A DNA stretch of 19,312 bases, taken from assembly GCA_964646605.1 (NCBI GenBank), contig CAZYEX010000104.1, positions 1-19,312 of the forward strand. Direction: 5' to 3'. Both the position numbers and the translations under genes were made by a program. The notes beneath the pieces are model-generated. The model saw nothing but the letters and a program-made list of their open reading frames with translations, had not been told where the DNA came from and made no database searches. The stretch is from SBAX01 sp964646605. GTDB taxonomy: Bacteria; Planctomycetota; Phycisphaerae; UBA1845. Below are positions 4,703 to 11,666 of this stretch, piece after piece; the first letter of the stretch is position 1; each line of letters begins with the position of its first letter.

Positions 4703-5692
4703 CTATGGATAAATGAGAGAATCCGTCGTCGAATACCTTCCCGGTGCGCCGCCAAATGCATCCTGACCTGGATATGGATTCGGGTTCGGCGAGAGATGCG
4801 GGGTGTCGCCGTGAATGCGGTTTTTTCCGAGCGGAGGCGTATCGGACCAATTGTCTCGCATCACGGTGTAGATGTTGTCGTGATCGACCCCAACGGCCGG
4901 GATGCGCTCGAAGGCTACATGACCGTCGGCGTACAGCGCGTTCTGTCCTTCTCCGTTGCCCGTTCCACCGTGGTTGACGGAGTTGAACGGCCGCCAATAG
5001 CGCGGCGGATCATCGAGGTCGACGGGGTCCCCGTTCGGACCGGCCTTTTGGATGTCCGGGCCGTGAGTCTCCAAATAGAATGGCCCTTTGTCGGCGGCGA
5101 CGATCTGACGGTGGTCCATCCACTTGCGGGGTCCGGTGCCGGGGGGTCCGAAAGGAACTTGATACCCGTAACTGATGTTGCGATACCCCGCGAAGTCGTA
5201 ATAGAGGTCGAGCTGCTCGGTGGGGTCGGAGAAGTCATCGGCGTTGCTGGGGCAGATAAACTGCCGGACGGACACATCTCCGGAACGGACGAGCAGCCAA
5301 TAGGCCCGCGTCGTGGAAGCGGCCGTGCTCCCACCGTCAGGAAAACCCTCTGTCGCGGACGTGGTCTCCCACTCACGGTCATGACCGACCTCGCCGGGGT
5401 CGGACGGGGGGTTATGAATTCCCTCTCCAGCCAGGTAATCGATCCCACCGTTGTCGATGTTCGCCAGTCTGAAAGCCGGGACCATCCAACTCTCCTTGTT
5501 GGCGGCGGCGTAGACCTTGGCCGACGCCCCGATGCCCGTGAGGCTCACCCCGCAGACCGAGCGTTTGCCCAGCTCTCGGACCCGCGACGCCGCGGGAACT
5601 CCCACGCCGAGCAACAGGGCGAGGGTGGCGACGACGATGAGCAGGTCGATCATCGAAAATGCCGTCAGGCGTACGCGCATCGGAGGACTCAT
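4703..5692 (-). CDS. Prepilin-like protein, paralogue A2
   Basis: A 329-residue protein with a type II/IV pseudopilin N terminus: a short basic leader, AFSMIDLLIVV and a hydrophobic helix to about residue 35, then a polar exported domain. The region around NHGG...LYADGHVAF resembles the H-x-DG motif of planctomycete prepilin-associated proteins (DUF1559-like), with a wider spacing. It is clearly paralogous to the protein at 5784-6755: about three-quarters of residues look identical by eye, and both end STDSLIYP. The start is ambiguous. The ATG at 5692 overlaps the stop of the 27-codon stub (ATGA), while the ATG at 5680 aligns with the start of the paralogue; neither has a Shine-Dalgarno sequence, so translation probably depends on coupling. 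The cleavage-site glycine is replaced by alanine. Confidence 0.85.
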   Translation of the reverse strand: MSPPMRVRLTAFSMIDLLIVVATLALLLGVGVPAASRVRELGKRSVCGVSLTGIGASAKVYAAANKESWMVPAFRLANIDNGGIDYLAGEGIHNPPSDPGEVGHDREWETTSATEGFPDGGSTAASTTRAYWLLVRSGDVSVRQFICPSNADDFSDPTEQLDLYYDFAGYRNISYGYQVPFGPPGTGPRKWMDHRQIVAADKGPFYLETHGPDIQKAGPNGDPVDLDDPPRYWRPFNSVNHGGTGNGEGQNALYADGHVAFERIPAVGVDHDNIYTVMRDNWSDTPPLGKNRIHGDTPHLSPNPNPYPGQDAFGGAPGRYSTTDSLIYP

Positions 5693-5772
5693 TGGGCAAG
5701 GCCGCGATCGGGAAGACCAACGGTAACGACCGTCAGGATTCCAAACAGGATGGCGTTTGTGGTTCGTGTCAT
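5689..5772 (-). pseudogene. Truncated signal-peptide stub between the two prepilin genes
   Basis: A 27-codon frame, MTRTTNAILF... ending GLAQ-stop. It looks like the signal peptide of the exported protein at 3855-4691 (which starts MTKNLRCMLLATMF... and is cleaved near RAQ). It has the same position 11 nt after a prepilin stop, and the upstream bases TAGGA-CACGACCCATGAC match at all but one position. Everything after the signal peptide is missing. Its TGA overlaps the ATG of the next prepilin gene. It is best read as the left-over 5' end of a duplicated partner gene. It may now serve as a translated leader coupling ribosomes into A2, since A2 has lost the AGGAG seen before A. Confidence 0.65.
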
Positions 5773-5783
5773 GGGTCGTGGTC

Positions 5784-6755
5784 CTACGGGTAGATCAGCG
5801 AGTCTGTGGACGAATACCTTCCCGGTCCCTGGCCGAACGCGTTCTGTCCGGGGTAGGGATTCGGGACCGGCGCGGTATGCGGGGTGTCGCCGTGAGTTCG
5901 ATTGTACGGATAGAACTGGCCCCACTCGTCCCTCATGACGGTGTAGACATTGTCGAAGTCGAGTCCCACGGCGGGGATTCGTTGGAACGCGACGTGACCG
6001 TCGGCGTACAACGCGTTTTGCCCTTCTCCGTAGCGCGTCCCGCCGTGGTTGAAGGAGTTGAAGGGCCGCCAATAGCGCGGCGGATCATCGACGTTGACGG
6101 GGGTTCCGTTCTCGCCGGAGTTTTGGAAGTCGGGGCGGTAGCTCTCCAAATAAAACGGACCCTTATCGGCGGCGAGGATCTGACGGTGGTCCATCCCTTC
6201 GCGCGGTCTCGTATCGCTGGGGCCGAAGGGAACTCGATAACCGTAGCCGATGTTGCGATACCCGGTGAAGTCGTAGTAGAGATCGATCTGTTCGGTCGGA
6301 TCGGAGAAGTCGTCGAAGTTGCTGGGGCAGATGAACTGCTGAACGGGCACGTCGCCGGAACGAACGAGCATCCAGTAGGCCCGTGTGGTGGACAGGGCCG
6401 TGCTTCCGCCGTTTGGAGAAACCGGCGTCGCTGACGTTGTTTCCCACTCACGGTCATAACCGACCTCACCCGGTTCGAAGGGCGGTACATGAAGCGTCAC
6501 CCCGGCGACATAGTCGATCCCGTCGTTGTCGATGAGAGACTCCTTGAACGCGGGGACCATCCACTTCTCCTTGTTGGCGGCGGCGTAGACCTTGGCCGAT
6601 GCCGCGATGCCCATGAGGTTCACTCCACAGGTCGAGCGTTTGCCCAGCTCTCGGACCCGCGAAGTAGCCGGGACGCCGACGCCGAGCAGCAAGGCAACCG
6701 TGGCAACTACGATGAGCAGGTCCAACAACGAGAATGCCTTAAGGCGAGCGCGCAT
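5784..6755 (-). CDS. Prepilin-like protein, paralogue A
   Basis: A 323-residue protein of the same build as A2: leader MRARLKA, then FSLLDLLIVVATVALLLGVG, and a polar C-terminal domain with NHGG...LYADGHVAF and FICPSN. Pseudopilins of type II-like systems are inner-membrane proteins processed by prepilin peptidase. Position -1 here is Ala (usually Gly) and +5 is Asp (usually Glu), a conservative pair of changes shared with A2. The start at 6755 is supported by AGGAG at 6767-6763 with a 7-nt gap. It is first in the leftward operon, with a good promoter ~100 nt upstream. No secretion ATPase or prepilin peptidase is in the window, so these would use machinery encoded elsewhere. Confidence 0.88.
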   Translation of the reverse strand: MRARLKAFSLLDLLIVVATVALLLGVGVPATSRVRELGKRSTCGVNLMGIAASAKVYAAANKEKWMVPAFKESLIDNDGIDYVAGVTLHVPPFEPGEVGYDREWETTSATPVSPNGGSTALSTTRAYWMLVRSGDVPVQQFICPSNFDDFSDPTEQIDLYYDFTGYRNIGYGYRVPFGPSDTRPREGMDHRQILAADKGPFYLESYRPDFQNSGENGTPVNVDDPPRYWRPFNSFNHGGTRYGEGQNALYADGHVAFQRIPAVGLDFDNVYTVMRDEWGQFYPYNRTHGDTPHTAPVPNPYPGQNAFGQGPGRYSSTDSLIYP

Positions 6756-6858
6756 GGGAGGACTCCTGTGACTGGGGCGCGAGGCGTCGAAAGTGCGGTT
6801 TGAATAAGGATGATGATTACGACTACCAGCCTGTCATCGACGCCCAGCCAGTCGACTC

Positions 6859-6888
6859 ATTCTAGGGTTTTCGGCCCCGGCGGGTCAA
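6859..6888 (-). promoter_or_regulatory. Promoter TTGACC-N18-TAGAAT for the prepilin operon
   Basis: The -35 box TTGACC lies at 6888-6883 and the -10 TAGAAT at 6864-6859, reading left. Five of six bases match the sigma-70 consensus in each box. Expected RNA start is near 6852, giving a ~97-nt leader to the ATG at 6755. It lies back to back with the possible guaB promoter. Confidence 0.7.
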
Positions 6889-6942
6889 GGGAAAATGGTG
6901 GAATCGCAAGGGGCGGCCCGCCCGGCGGTGCGGAAAGCGGGC

Positions 6943-6971
6943 TTGACGCAGGGCTGGTTGTGCCGTAAGTA
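6943..6971 (+). promoter_or_regulatory. Possible promoter for guaB
   Basis: TTGACG (6943-6948), a 17-nt spacer, then TAAGTA (6966-6971), a poor -10. If used, RNA would begin after ~6978, which would exclude the GTG at 6975 as the guaB start and favour the ATG at 7026. Confidence 0.35.
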
Positions 6972-7025
6972 GGAGTGGCAAGTCCCCAAGGGGTGGACGT
7001 TCGACCCAAGCTGGATGTGCATTCT

Positions 7026-8525
7026 ATGGCCGCTGCGGAGATTTCGTCTCGTTCCCACCCCGGTTCCGCGATTCTCGAAGCGCTGGCCTTTGACGACGTG
7101 CTGATCGTGCCGCGGCGGTCGGGGGTGCTGCCCGATCAGATCGACGTGGGCACGTCGCTGACCCGAGCGGTGCGGTTGAACATCCCGCTGGTCTCGGCGG
7201 CGATGGATACGGTGACCGAGTCGCGCTTGGCGATCGCCCTGGCCCAGGAGGGGGGCATGGGGATCATCCACAAGAACCTGTCCGTCGAAGCGCAGAGCCG
7301 AGAGGTCCACAAGGTCAAACGTTCGGAGAGCGGGGTGATCCTGGACCCGGTGACGCTGAGTCCCGAGGCCCCGGTGTCGCGGGCCAAGGAAGTCATGTCG
7401 CTGCACAACATCTCCGGCGTGCCCATCGTCGAGGAGGGCGGAAAGCTGGTGGGGATCATCACCAGCCGGGACATGAAGTTTCTGGACCGCGACGAACTGA
7501 AAATCCGAGACGTGATGACCTCGCGGAACCTGGTGACGGGTCCGCCGGATACGACGCTTGAGGACGCGGCCAAGATTCTCAACCGGGCCAAGGTCGAAAA
7601 ACTTTTGCTGGTCGATAAAACCCACCGTTTGGCCGGTCTGATCTCCATGCGCGACATCGAACGCAGTCGGCACTATCCGGGCAGTTGCAAAGACGCTCGC
7701 GGCCGTTTGCGGGTCGGCGCCGCGGTCGGGGTTCACGACTACGAGCGCGTCGAGGCGTTGATTGCCAGCGACGTGGACGTGATCGTGGTGGACACCGCTC
7801 ACGGCCACAGCGACAACGTCATCGAGACGGTCCGCGAGTTGCGGCGTCGCCACAATATCCAGATCATCGCGGGGAATATCGCCACGGGCGAAGCGGCGCG
7901 GGACCTCATCGACGCGGGAGCGGACGCGGTGAAGGTGGGCATCGGGCCGGGGAGCATCTGCACGACGCGGGTGGTGTCGGGCGTGGGCGTGCCGCAACTG
8001 ACGGCCATTATGAACGTCGCCCAGGTTGCCGGTCCGGCGGGGATTCCGGTGGTGGCGGACGGAGGGATTCGTAACTCCGGGGATATCACCAAGGCCCTGG
8101 CGGCGGGCGCCCACAGCGTGATGCTCGGCTCCCTTTTCGCGGGTCTGGAGGAGGCCCCCGGCGAAACCGTCACGTGGAAGGGTCGGCGGTTCAAGGAATA
8201 TCGCGGGATGGGGTCGCTGGGGGCGATGGTCAAAGGGTCGGCCGATCGGTATGGTCAGTCGGCGGCGGCGGGGCGGGGTAAGCTAGTGCCCGAGGGAGTT
8301 GAGGGGCGGGTACCGTTCCGTGGGCCGTTGGCCGATTTTGTATATCAGTTGGTGGGCGGACTGCGGGCGGGGATGGGATACTCCGGGGCCGCGAACACCG
8401 AGGAGCTTCGCACCCACGCCCGCTTCGTTCGGATCACGACGGCCGGGGTGGTCGAGTCGCACCCTCACGACGTGGACATCACAAAGGAGTCGCCGAACTA
8501 TGCTTTCGAATACCGCGCGGAATAA
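7026..8525 (+). CDS. guaB: Inosine-5'-monophosphate dehydrogenase
   Basis: IMPDH oxidises IMP to XMP with NAD+, the first committed step of GMP synthesis in the cytosol. The 499-residue protein has the full family layout: ALAFDDVLIVP near residue 19, the AAMDTVTE substrate-site segment (58-65), a two-CBS regulatory module at about 104-215, and the catalytic loop GIGPGSICTTR with the nucleophile Cys312. The C-terminal half continues with GGIRNSGDI, YRGMGSLGAM, and the GGLRAGMGYSGA flap region. The ATG at 7026 gives an N terminus like other IMPDHs; a GTG at 6975 would add 17 residues without homology. The last 26 nt overlap the following lipoprotein gene. guaA lies two genes downstream, so the operon covers both IMP-to-GMP steps. 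Identification is certain. Confidence 0.97.
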   Translation: MAAAEISSRSHPGSAILEALAFDDVLIVPRRSGVLPDQIDVGTSLTRAVRLNIPLVSAAMDTVTESRLAIALAQEGGMGIIHKNLSVEAQSREVHKVKRSESGVILDPVTLSPEAPVSRAKEVMSLHNISGVPIVEEGGKLVGIITSRDMKFLDRDELKIRDVMTSRNLVTGPPDTTLEDAAKILNRAKVEKLLLVDKTHRLAGLISMRDIERSRHYPGSCKDARGRLRVGAAVGVHDYERVEALIASDVDVIVVDTAHGHSDNVIETVRELRRRHNIQIIAGNIATGEAARDLIDAGADAVKVGIGPGSICTTRVVSGVGVPQLTAIMNVAQVAGPAGIPVVADGGIRNSGDITKALAAGAHSVMLGSLFAGLEEAPGETVTWKGRRFKEYRGMGSLGAMVKGSADRYGQSAAAGRGKLVPEGVEGRVPFRGPLADFVYQLVGGLRAGMGYSGAANTEELRTHARFVRITTAGVVESHPHDVDITKESPNYAFEYRAE

Positions 8526-9063
8526 CGGCAAAGGCGAGCCGCGGGTTTCAGCCCGCGCGGTGCTCGTCTTGGCCGCGGGCACTTGGCTGCTCTTGCCCGG
8601 TTGCCAACTCATGGTCCGTCCATTCCACGACGAGTTCGTGGTTCACCCCGTGTCGAGCACGACGGCCTCGGTGGACGGCATCCGCGCTGCGGACACGCAT
8701 CCGGTGATTCGGGAGCGGGGGCACGCGCAGACGCTTCGCCGATCCGAGGACGGAACCGTGACTCACGGTCCGCTCTATTTCGAGGACCCGTACGAGGGAA
8801 CGGGCAGTGATGACGGTCAGTTCGCGTGGACGGGAGAGGATTACTTTCAGATTCCGTATTGGCGGGCGCGGTTTCTGCTGAATGCGATTGCTTTTCCGGT
8901 CAGCGCCGTGGTCACACCGCCGTGGACGGTCATGGAAAGCGACGGGCGGTTGAGTCGTCGGGCGTGGGGTGAGGATCATGACGCCCAGCGGTGCGTCGAT
9001 CGGCCCGTGAAAAACACATCCGAGGATGCGACCGTGGGCGAATCGCCTTCGGCGGGAGGATGA
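8500..9063 (+). CDS. Putative lipoprotein of unknown function
   Basis: A 187-residue protein starting inside the end of guaB, with AAAGGAG 10 nt before the ATG. The signal sequence has a long polar n-region (about 20 residues), a hydrophobic core (VLVLAAGTWLLL) and LLPGC with Cys35 as the probable lipidation site; Pro at -2 is unusual for a lipobox. The mature part has a conserved-looking core around GPLYFEDPYEG, GQFAWTGEDYFQIPYWRARF and the hydrophobic LLNAIAFPVSAVVTPPWTVM. I do not recognise a named family. The n-region codons for GEPRVSARA consist of a GAGCCGCGGGTTTC palindrome also found in the spacer at 572. Its stop overlaps the next gene's start (ATGA), so it is translationally coupled within the gua operon. 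Confidence 0.8.
   Translation: MLSNTARNNGKGEPRVSARAVLVLAAGTWLLLPGCQLMVRPFHDEFVVHPVSSTTASVDGIRAADTHPVIRERGHAQTLRRSEDGTVTHGPLYFEDPYEGTGSDDGQFAWTGEDYFQIPYWRARFLLNAIAFPVSAVVTPPWTVMESDGRLSRRAWGEDHDAQRCVDRPVKNTSEDATVGESPSAGG
8536..8560. repeat. Palindrome CGCGGG-TTTCAG-CCCGCG inside the lipoprotein gene
   Basis: Six-base perfect arms at 8540-8545 and 8552-8557. The 14-mer GAGCCGCGGGTTTC at 8536-8549 is identical to 572-585 in the palindromic spacer, where the second arm differs. Here it is in frame and encodes part of the signal peptide's n-region. Confidence 0.7.
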
Positions 9064-9986
9064 CGGCGACGACCCAAGGGCGATCGGCTGTGTGCCGCTG
9101 TCCCGCCTGCGGACAGCGTTTCGAGGGGCCGGGGACGGCGCGCTGTCCGCTGTGCAACTTCGAGATCGGGGACGATCGTGTCACCGGCGCCGACGCGACG
9201 CCCTACGCCGCTGCCTTTGCCGCGGGGGAACCGGGCTGGTGGGCGATGTGCCGCTGGGTCTGGACGGCGAGCACCGAGCGCCTCAAGCACCTGGCGTTGA
9301 TGCGCTCGTCGGCCGCCGCACGTCGATTCGCATGGCACACCTGTCTGCTGCTTTCCCTGGGGCTCGCGGTTTTTCAAGGCACGCGCGTCGGTTGGAAGTG
9401 GGTTGGGGTCGCCGGTGAGGCTGCGGCCGCGCTTCGACCGGTCGGTCGCGGATGGTTGCCGATCGGCTCGTCCGTCGGCGGCGACCCGGACCTTTGGTGG
9501 AACCCGGCTCAAGCGGTCATCGGTGCGGTGGCGGCGGGAGTGACCGGGCTGGCTATGTTCTGGCTTGTCCGTCTTCTGCTTTCCACGGGGATCGGGCTGT
9601 CCCACAAATCCCAGTTCCGGGGTGAACAACGGATGAGCGCGGCGCTTTTGTATGGCTCGGCCTGGGCTCTGCCCGCGCTCCTGGCCGCCGCGGTCTGTTT
9701 GCTGCGTCCGTTGGCGCTGGTGGGAGAGGCTTTGCGTTGGACGTGGACACCGTCGGATGCGACGGTCGCAGCCGGAGCGCAGCTCCTTTTCGCCGTGTCC
9801 GCCACGATCACCTGGATTTGGCTGATTCGCCTCGGGGCGATGGCGCCGTCGGAGACCCGCATCCGGGTGACTGCGTTCTTTCTCATCGGGGCCCCATTGA
9901 TCATTGCGGGCGTCGCGGCCGGTTGGTCATGGGCCTTGGAGCGGACGTACCACCATCTATGGGTTCATCTGCGTTTGGGGGCATAG
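9060..9986 (+). CDS. Zinc-ribbon membrane protein, unknown function
   Basis: A 308-residue protein with a cytosolic-type zinc ribbon at the N terminus (Cys14-x2-Cys17 ... Cys29-x2-Cys32) and about five hydrophobic segments (roughly 90-108, 152-174, 193-220, 237-260, 269-292), so probably an inner-membrane protein. The overall form recalls planctomycete ribbon-plus-membrane proteins, some of the Yip1 type, but I see no diagnostic motif and do not assign a family. The ATG at 9060 overlaps the TGA of the lipoprotein gene; GGGAGG directly abuts it, too close for ideal use, so coupling is likely. The longer frame from 8991 would place polar, unrelated residues ahead of the ribbon. It lies 10 nt before guaA in the same operon. 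Confidence 0.8.
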   Translation: MTATTQGRSAVCRCPACGQRFEGPGTARCPLCNFEIGDDRVTGADATPYAAAFAAGEPGWWAMCRWVWTASTERLKHLALMRSSAAARRFAWHTCLLLSLGLAVFQGTRVGWKWVGVAGEAAAALRPVGRGWLPIGSSVGGDPDLWWNPAQAVIGAVAAGVTGLAMFWLVRLLLSTGIGLSHKSQFRGEQRMSAALLYGSAWALPALLAAAVCLLRPLALVGEALRWTWTPSDATVAAGAQLLFAVSATITWIWLIRLGAMAPSETRIRVTAFFLIGAPLIIAGVAAGWSWALERTYHHLWVHLRLGA

Positions 9987-9996
9987 CGGAGGACGA

Positions 9997-11547
9997 ATGG
10001 GCGTTTCGACGGTGGTGATTCTGGATTTCGGCGGTCAGTATGCACAGCTCATCGCCCGGCGGGTGCGGGAAAATCACGTTCACAGCGTCATCCTTCCGGC
10101 ACAGGCAACCCTGGCGGATCTTCGTTCGCACAACGCGGTGGGGATGATCCTGTCCGGCGGACCGGCCAGCGTCTACTCCGCGGATTCACCGCAGTGCCGC
10201 GCCGAGGTCTTGGAATCCGGGCTGCCCGTCTTGGGAATCTGCTATGGGATGCAACTGGCCTGCCGGATGCTGGGCGGAGAGGTTCGCGCCGGGGCGGCGC
10301 GGGAGTTCGGGCGGACGCATCTGCAAGTGACAGGGTCGGACACTCTTCTCGCCCATGTGCCCGCGGAAACGTCGGTGTGGATGAGTCATGGAGACGTGGT
10401 CCACGAGATTTCCGGGGATTTTCTGCCCCTCGCCCGCACCGCGAACTGCGCTTTCGCGGCCGTGAAACATCGCCACAAACCGGTGTACGGCGTGCAGTTC
10501 CACCCCGAAGTGACCCATACTCCCTGCGGCGGACAGATCATCCGTAATTTTCTCTATGAGGTCTGTGGATGTGCCGGGGATTGGCAGGTTGGCAACGTCA
10601 TCCGCGACAGCGTGGAGTCCATCCGCTGCAAGGTCGGCGAGAAGGACCGCGTCATCTGTGGACTTTCCGGGGGAGTGGACAGCAGCGTCACCGCGGCGCT
10701 GGTTCACGAGGCCGTGGGCGACCGCCTCTCCTGCATTTTCGTGGACAACGGGCTGATGCGCAGCGGGGAGGTGGATCTGGTGGAGTCCACCTTCCGCCGC
10801 CATTTCAAGATCGACCTGCACGTGGTGGACGCCGCCGAGCGCTTTCTCACGAGGCTCGCCGGCGTCGAGGACCCGCAGGAAAAACGGCGGATCATCGGGC
10901 ACGAGTTCATCGACGTCTTCAAGGACCACACTCGACAATTCAGCGATGCCAGGTTTCTGGCACAAGGAACCACGTATCCGGACGTGATCGAGTCGGGGCA
11001 CAGCGTGGGCGGACAGGCGGCCAGCATCAAGCTGCACCACAACGTGGGGGGATTGCCCGCGGAACTGGGCTTCGAGCTGATCGAGCCCCTGCGCGATTTG
11101 TTCAAAGACGAAGTCCGCCGGGTCGGCGAGCAGTTGGGATTGCCGGAGGAAATGGTCTGGCGGCATCCCTTCCCCGGTCCGGGATTGGCGGTGCGCATCG
11201 TCGGCGCGGTGACGCACGAACGCCTGGCCCTGGTCCGCGCCGCCGACGCCGTTGTGATCGAGGAAATCCGCGCCGCGGGATGGTACTCCAAGATCGCTCA
11301 GGGTTTCGCCGTGCTTCTGCCCATCCGCTCGGTGGGGGTGATGGGCGACGATCGCAGCTACGCAGGCCAACACGTCATCACCGTCCGCCTGGTGGAAAGC
11401 ACGGACTTCATGACCGCCGACTGGGTCCACCTGGACTATGAACTGCTCGGCCGCATCTCCAACCGCATCATCAACGAAGTGAAAGGCGTGAACCGCGTGG
11501 TCTACGACATCTCTTCCAAACCGCCGGCGACGATTGAATGGGAATAG
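9997..11547 (+). CDS. guaA: GMP synthase, glutamine-hydrolysing
   Basis: A 516-residue GMP synthetase that aminates XMP to GMP using glutamine and ATP, completing the pathway begun by guaB. The N-terminal class I glutamine amidotransferase has Cys82 in GICYGMQ and the His169/Glu171 pair in FHPE. The ATP pyrophosphatase domain has the P-loop SGGVDSS at 224-230, and the dimerisation domain ends with the standard SSKPPATIEWE. The start at 9997 gives the family N terminus (STVVILDFGGQYAQLIARRVRE) and is preceded by GGAGG. A frame reaching back to 9904 is only overlap with the upstream gene. Length is normal (about 510-525). Identification is certain. Confidence 0.98.
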   Translation: MGVSTVVILDFGGQYAQLIARRVRENHVHSVILPAQATLADLRSHNAVGMILSGGPASVYSADSPQCRAEVLESGLPVLGICYGMQLACRMLGGEVRAGAAREFGRTHLQVTGSDTLLAHVPAETSVWMSHGDVVHEISGDFLPLARTANCAFAAVKHRHKPVYGVQFHPEVTHTPCGGQIIRNFLYEVCGCAGDWQVGNVIRDSVESIRCKVGEKDRVICGLSGGVDSSVTAALVHEAVGDRLSCIFVDNGLMRSGEVDLVESTFRRHFKIDLHVVDAAERFLTRLAGVEDPQEKRRIIGHEFIDVFKDHTRQFSDARFLAQGTTYPDVIESGHSVGGQAASIKLHHNVGGLPAELGFELIEPLRDLFKDEVRRVGEQLGLPEEMVWRHPFPGPGLAVRIVGAVTHERLALVRAADAVVIEEIRAAGWYSKIAQGFAVLLPIRSVGVMGDDRSYAGQHVITVRLVESTDFMTADWVHLDYELLGRISNRIINEVKGVNRVVYDISSKPPATIEWE

Positions 11548-11551
11548 AAGT

Positions 11552-11579
11552 GTGAATGCGGAATGGTGAATGCGGAATG
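11552..11579. repeat. Two tandem copies of GTGAATGCGGAATG
   Basis: Perfect 14-bp direct repeats directly after the guaA stop, in the convergent gap to the cysteine synthase gene. Just beyond, CCGTGC (11584-11589) and GCACGG (11601-11606) can pair, but no T-tract follows, so a terminator is not supported. Confidence 0.75.
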
Positions 11580-11666
11580 AAGTCCGTGCGGCGCGTTCTG
11601 GCACGGCGGTAATGACGCTAAAGTCGATCGGAACACGTCGCCCTAGATGACGGACGGTTCCGGCCA

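Noticed and set aside
4463..5938. 491-codon frame antisense to the prepilin-like genes
   Set aside because: High GC keeps opposite frames open. The minus-strand genes have signal or leader sequences, ribosome sites and a paralogue; the antisense frame's similarity to its own neighbour merely mirrors the duplicated genes.
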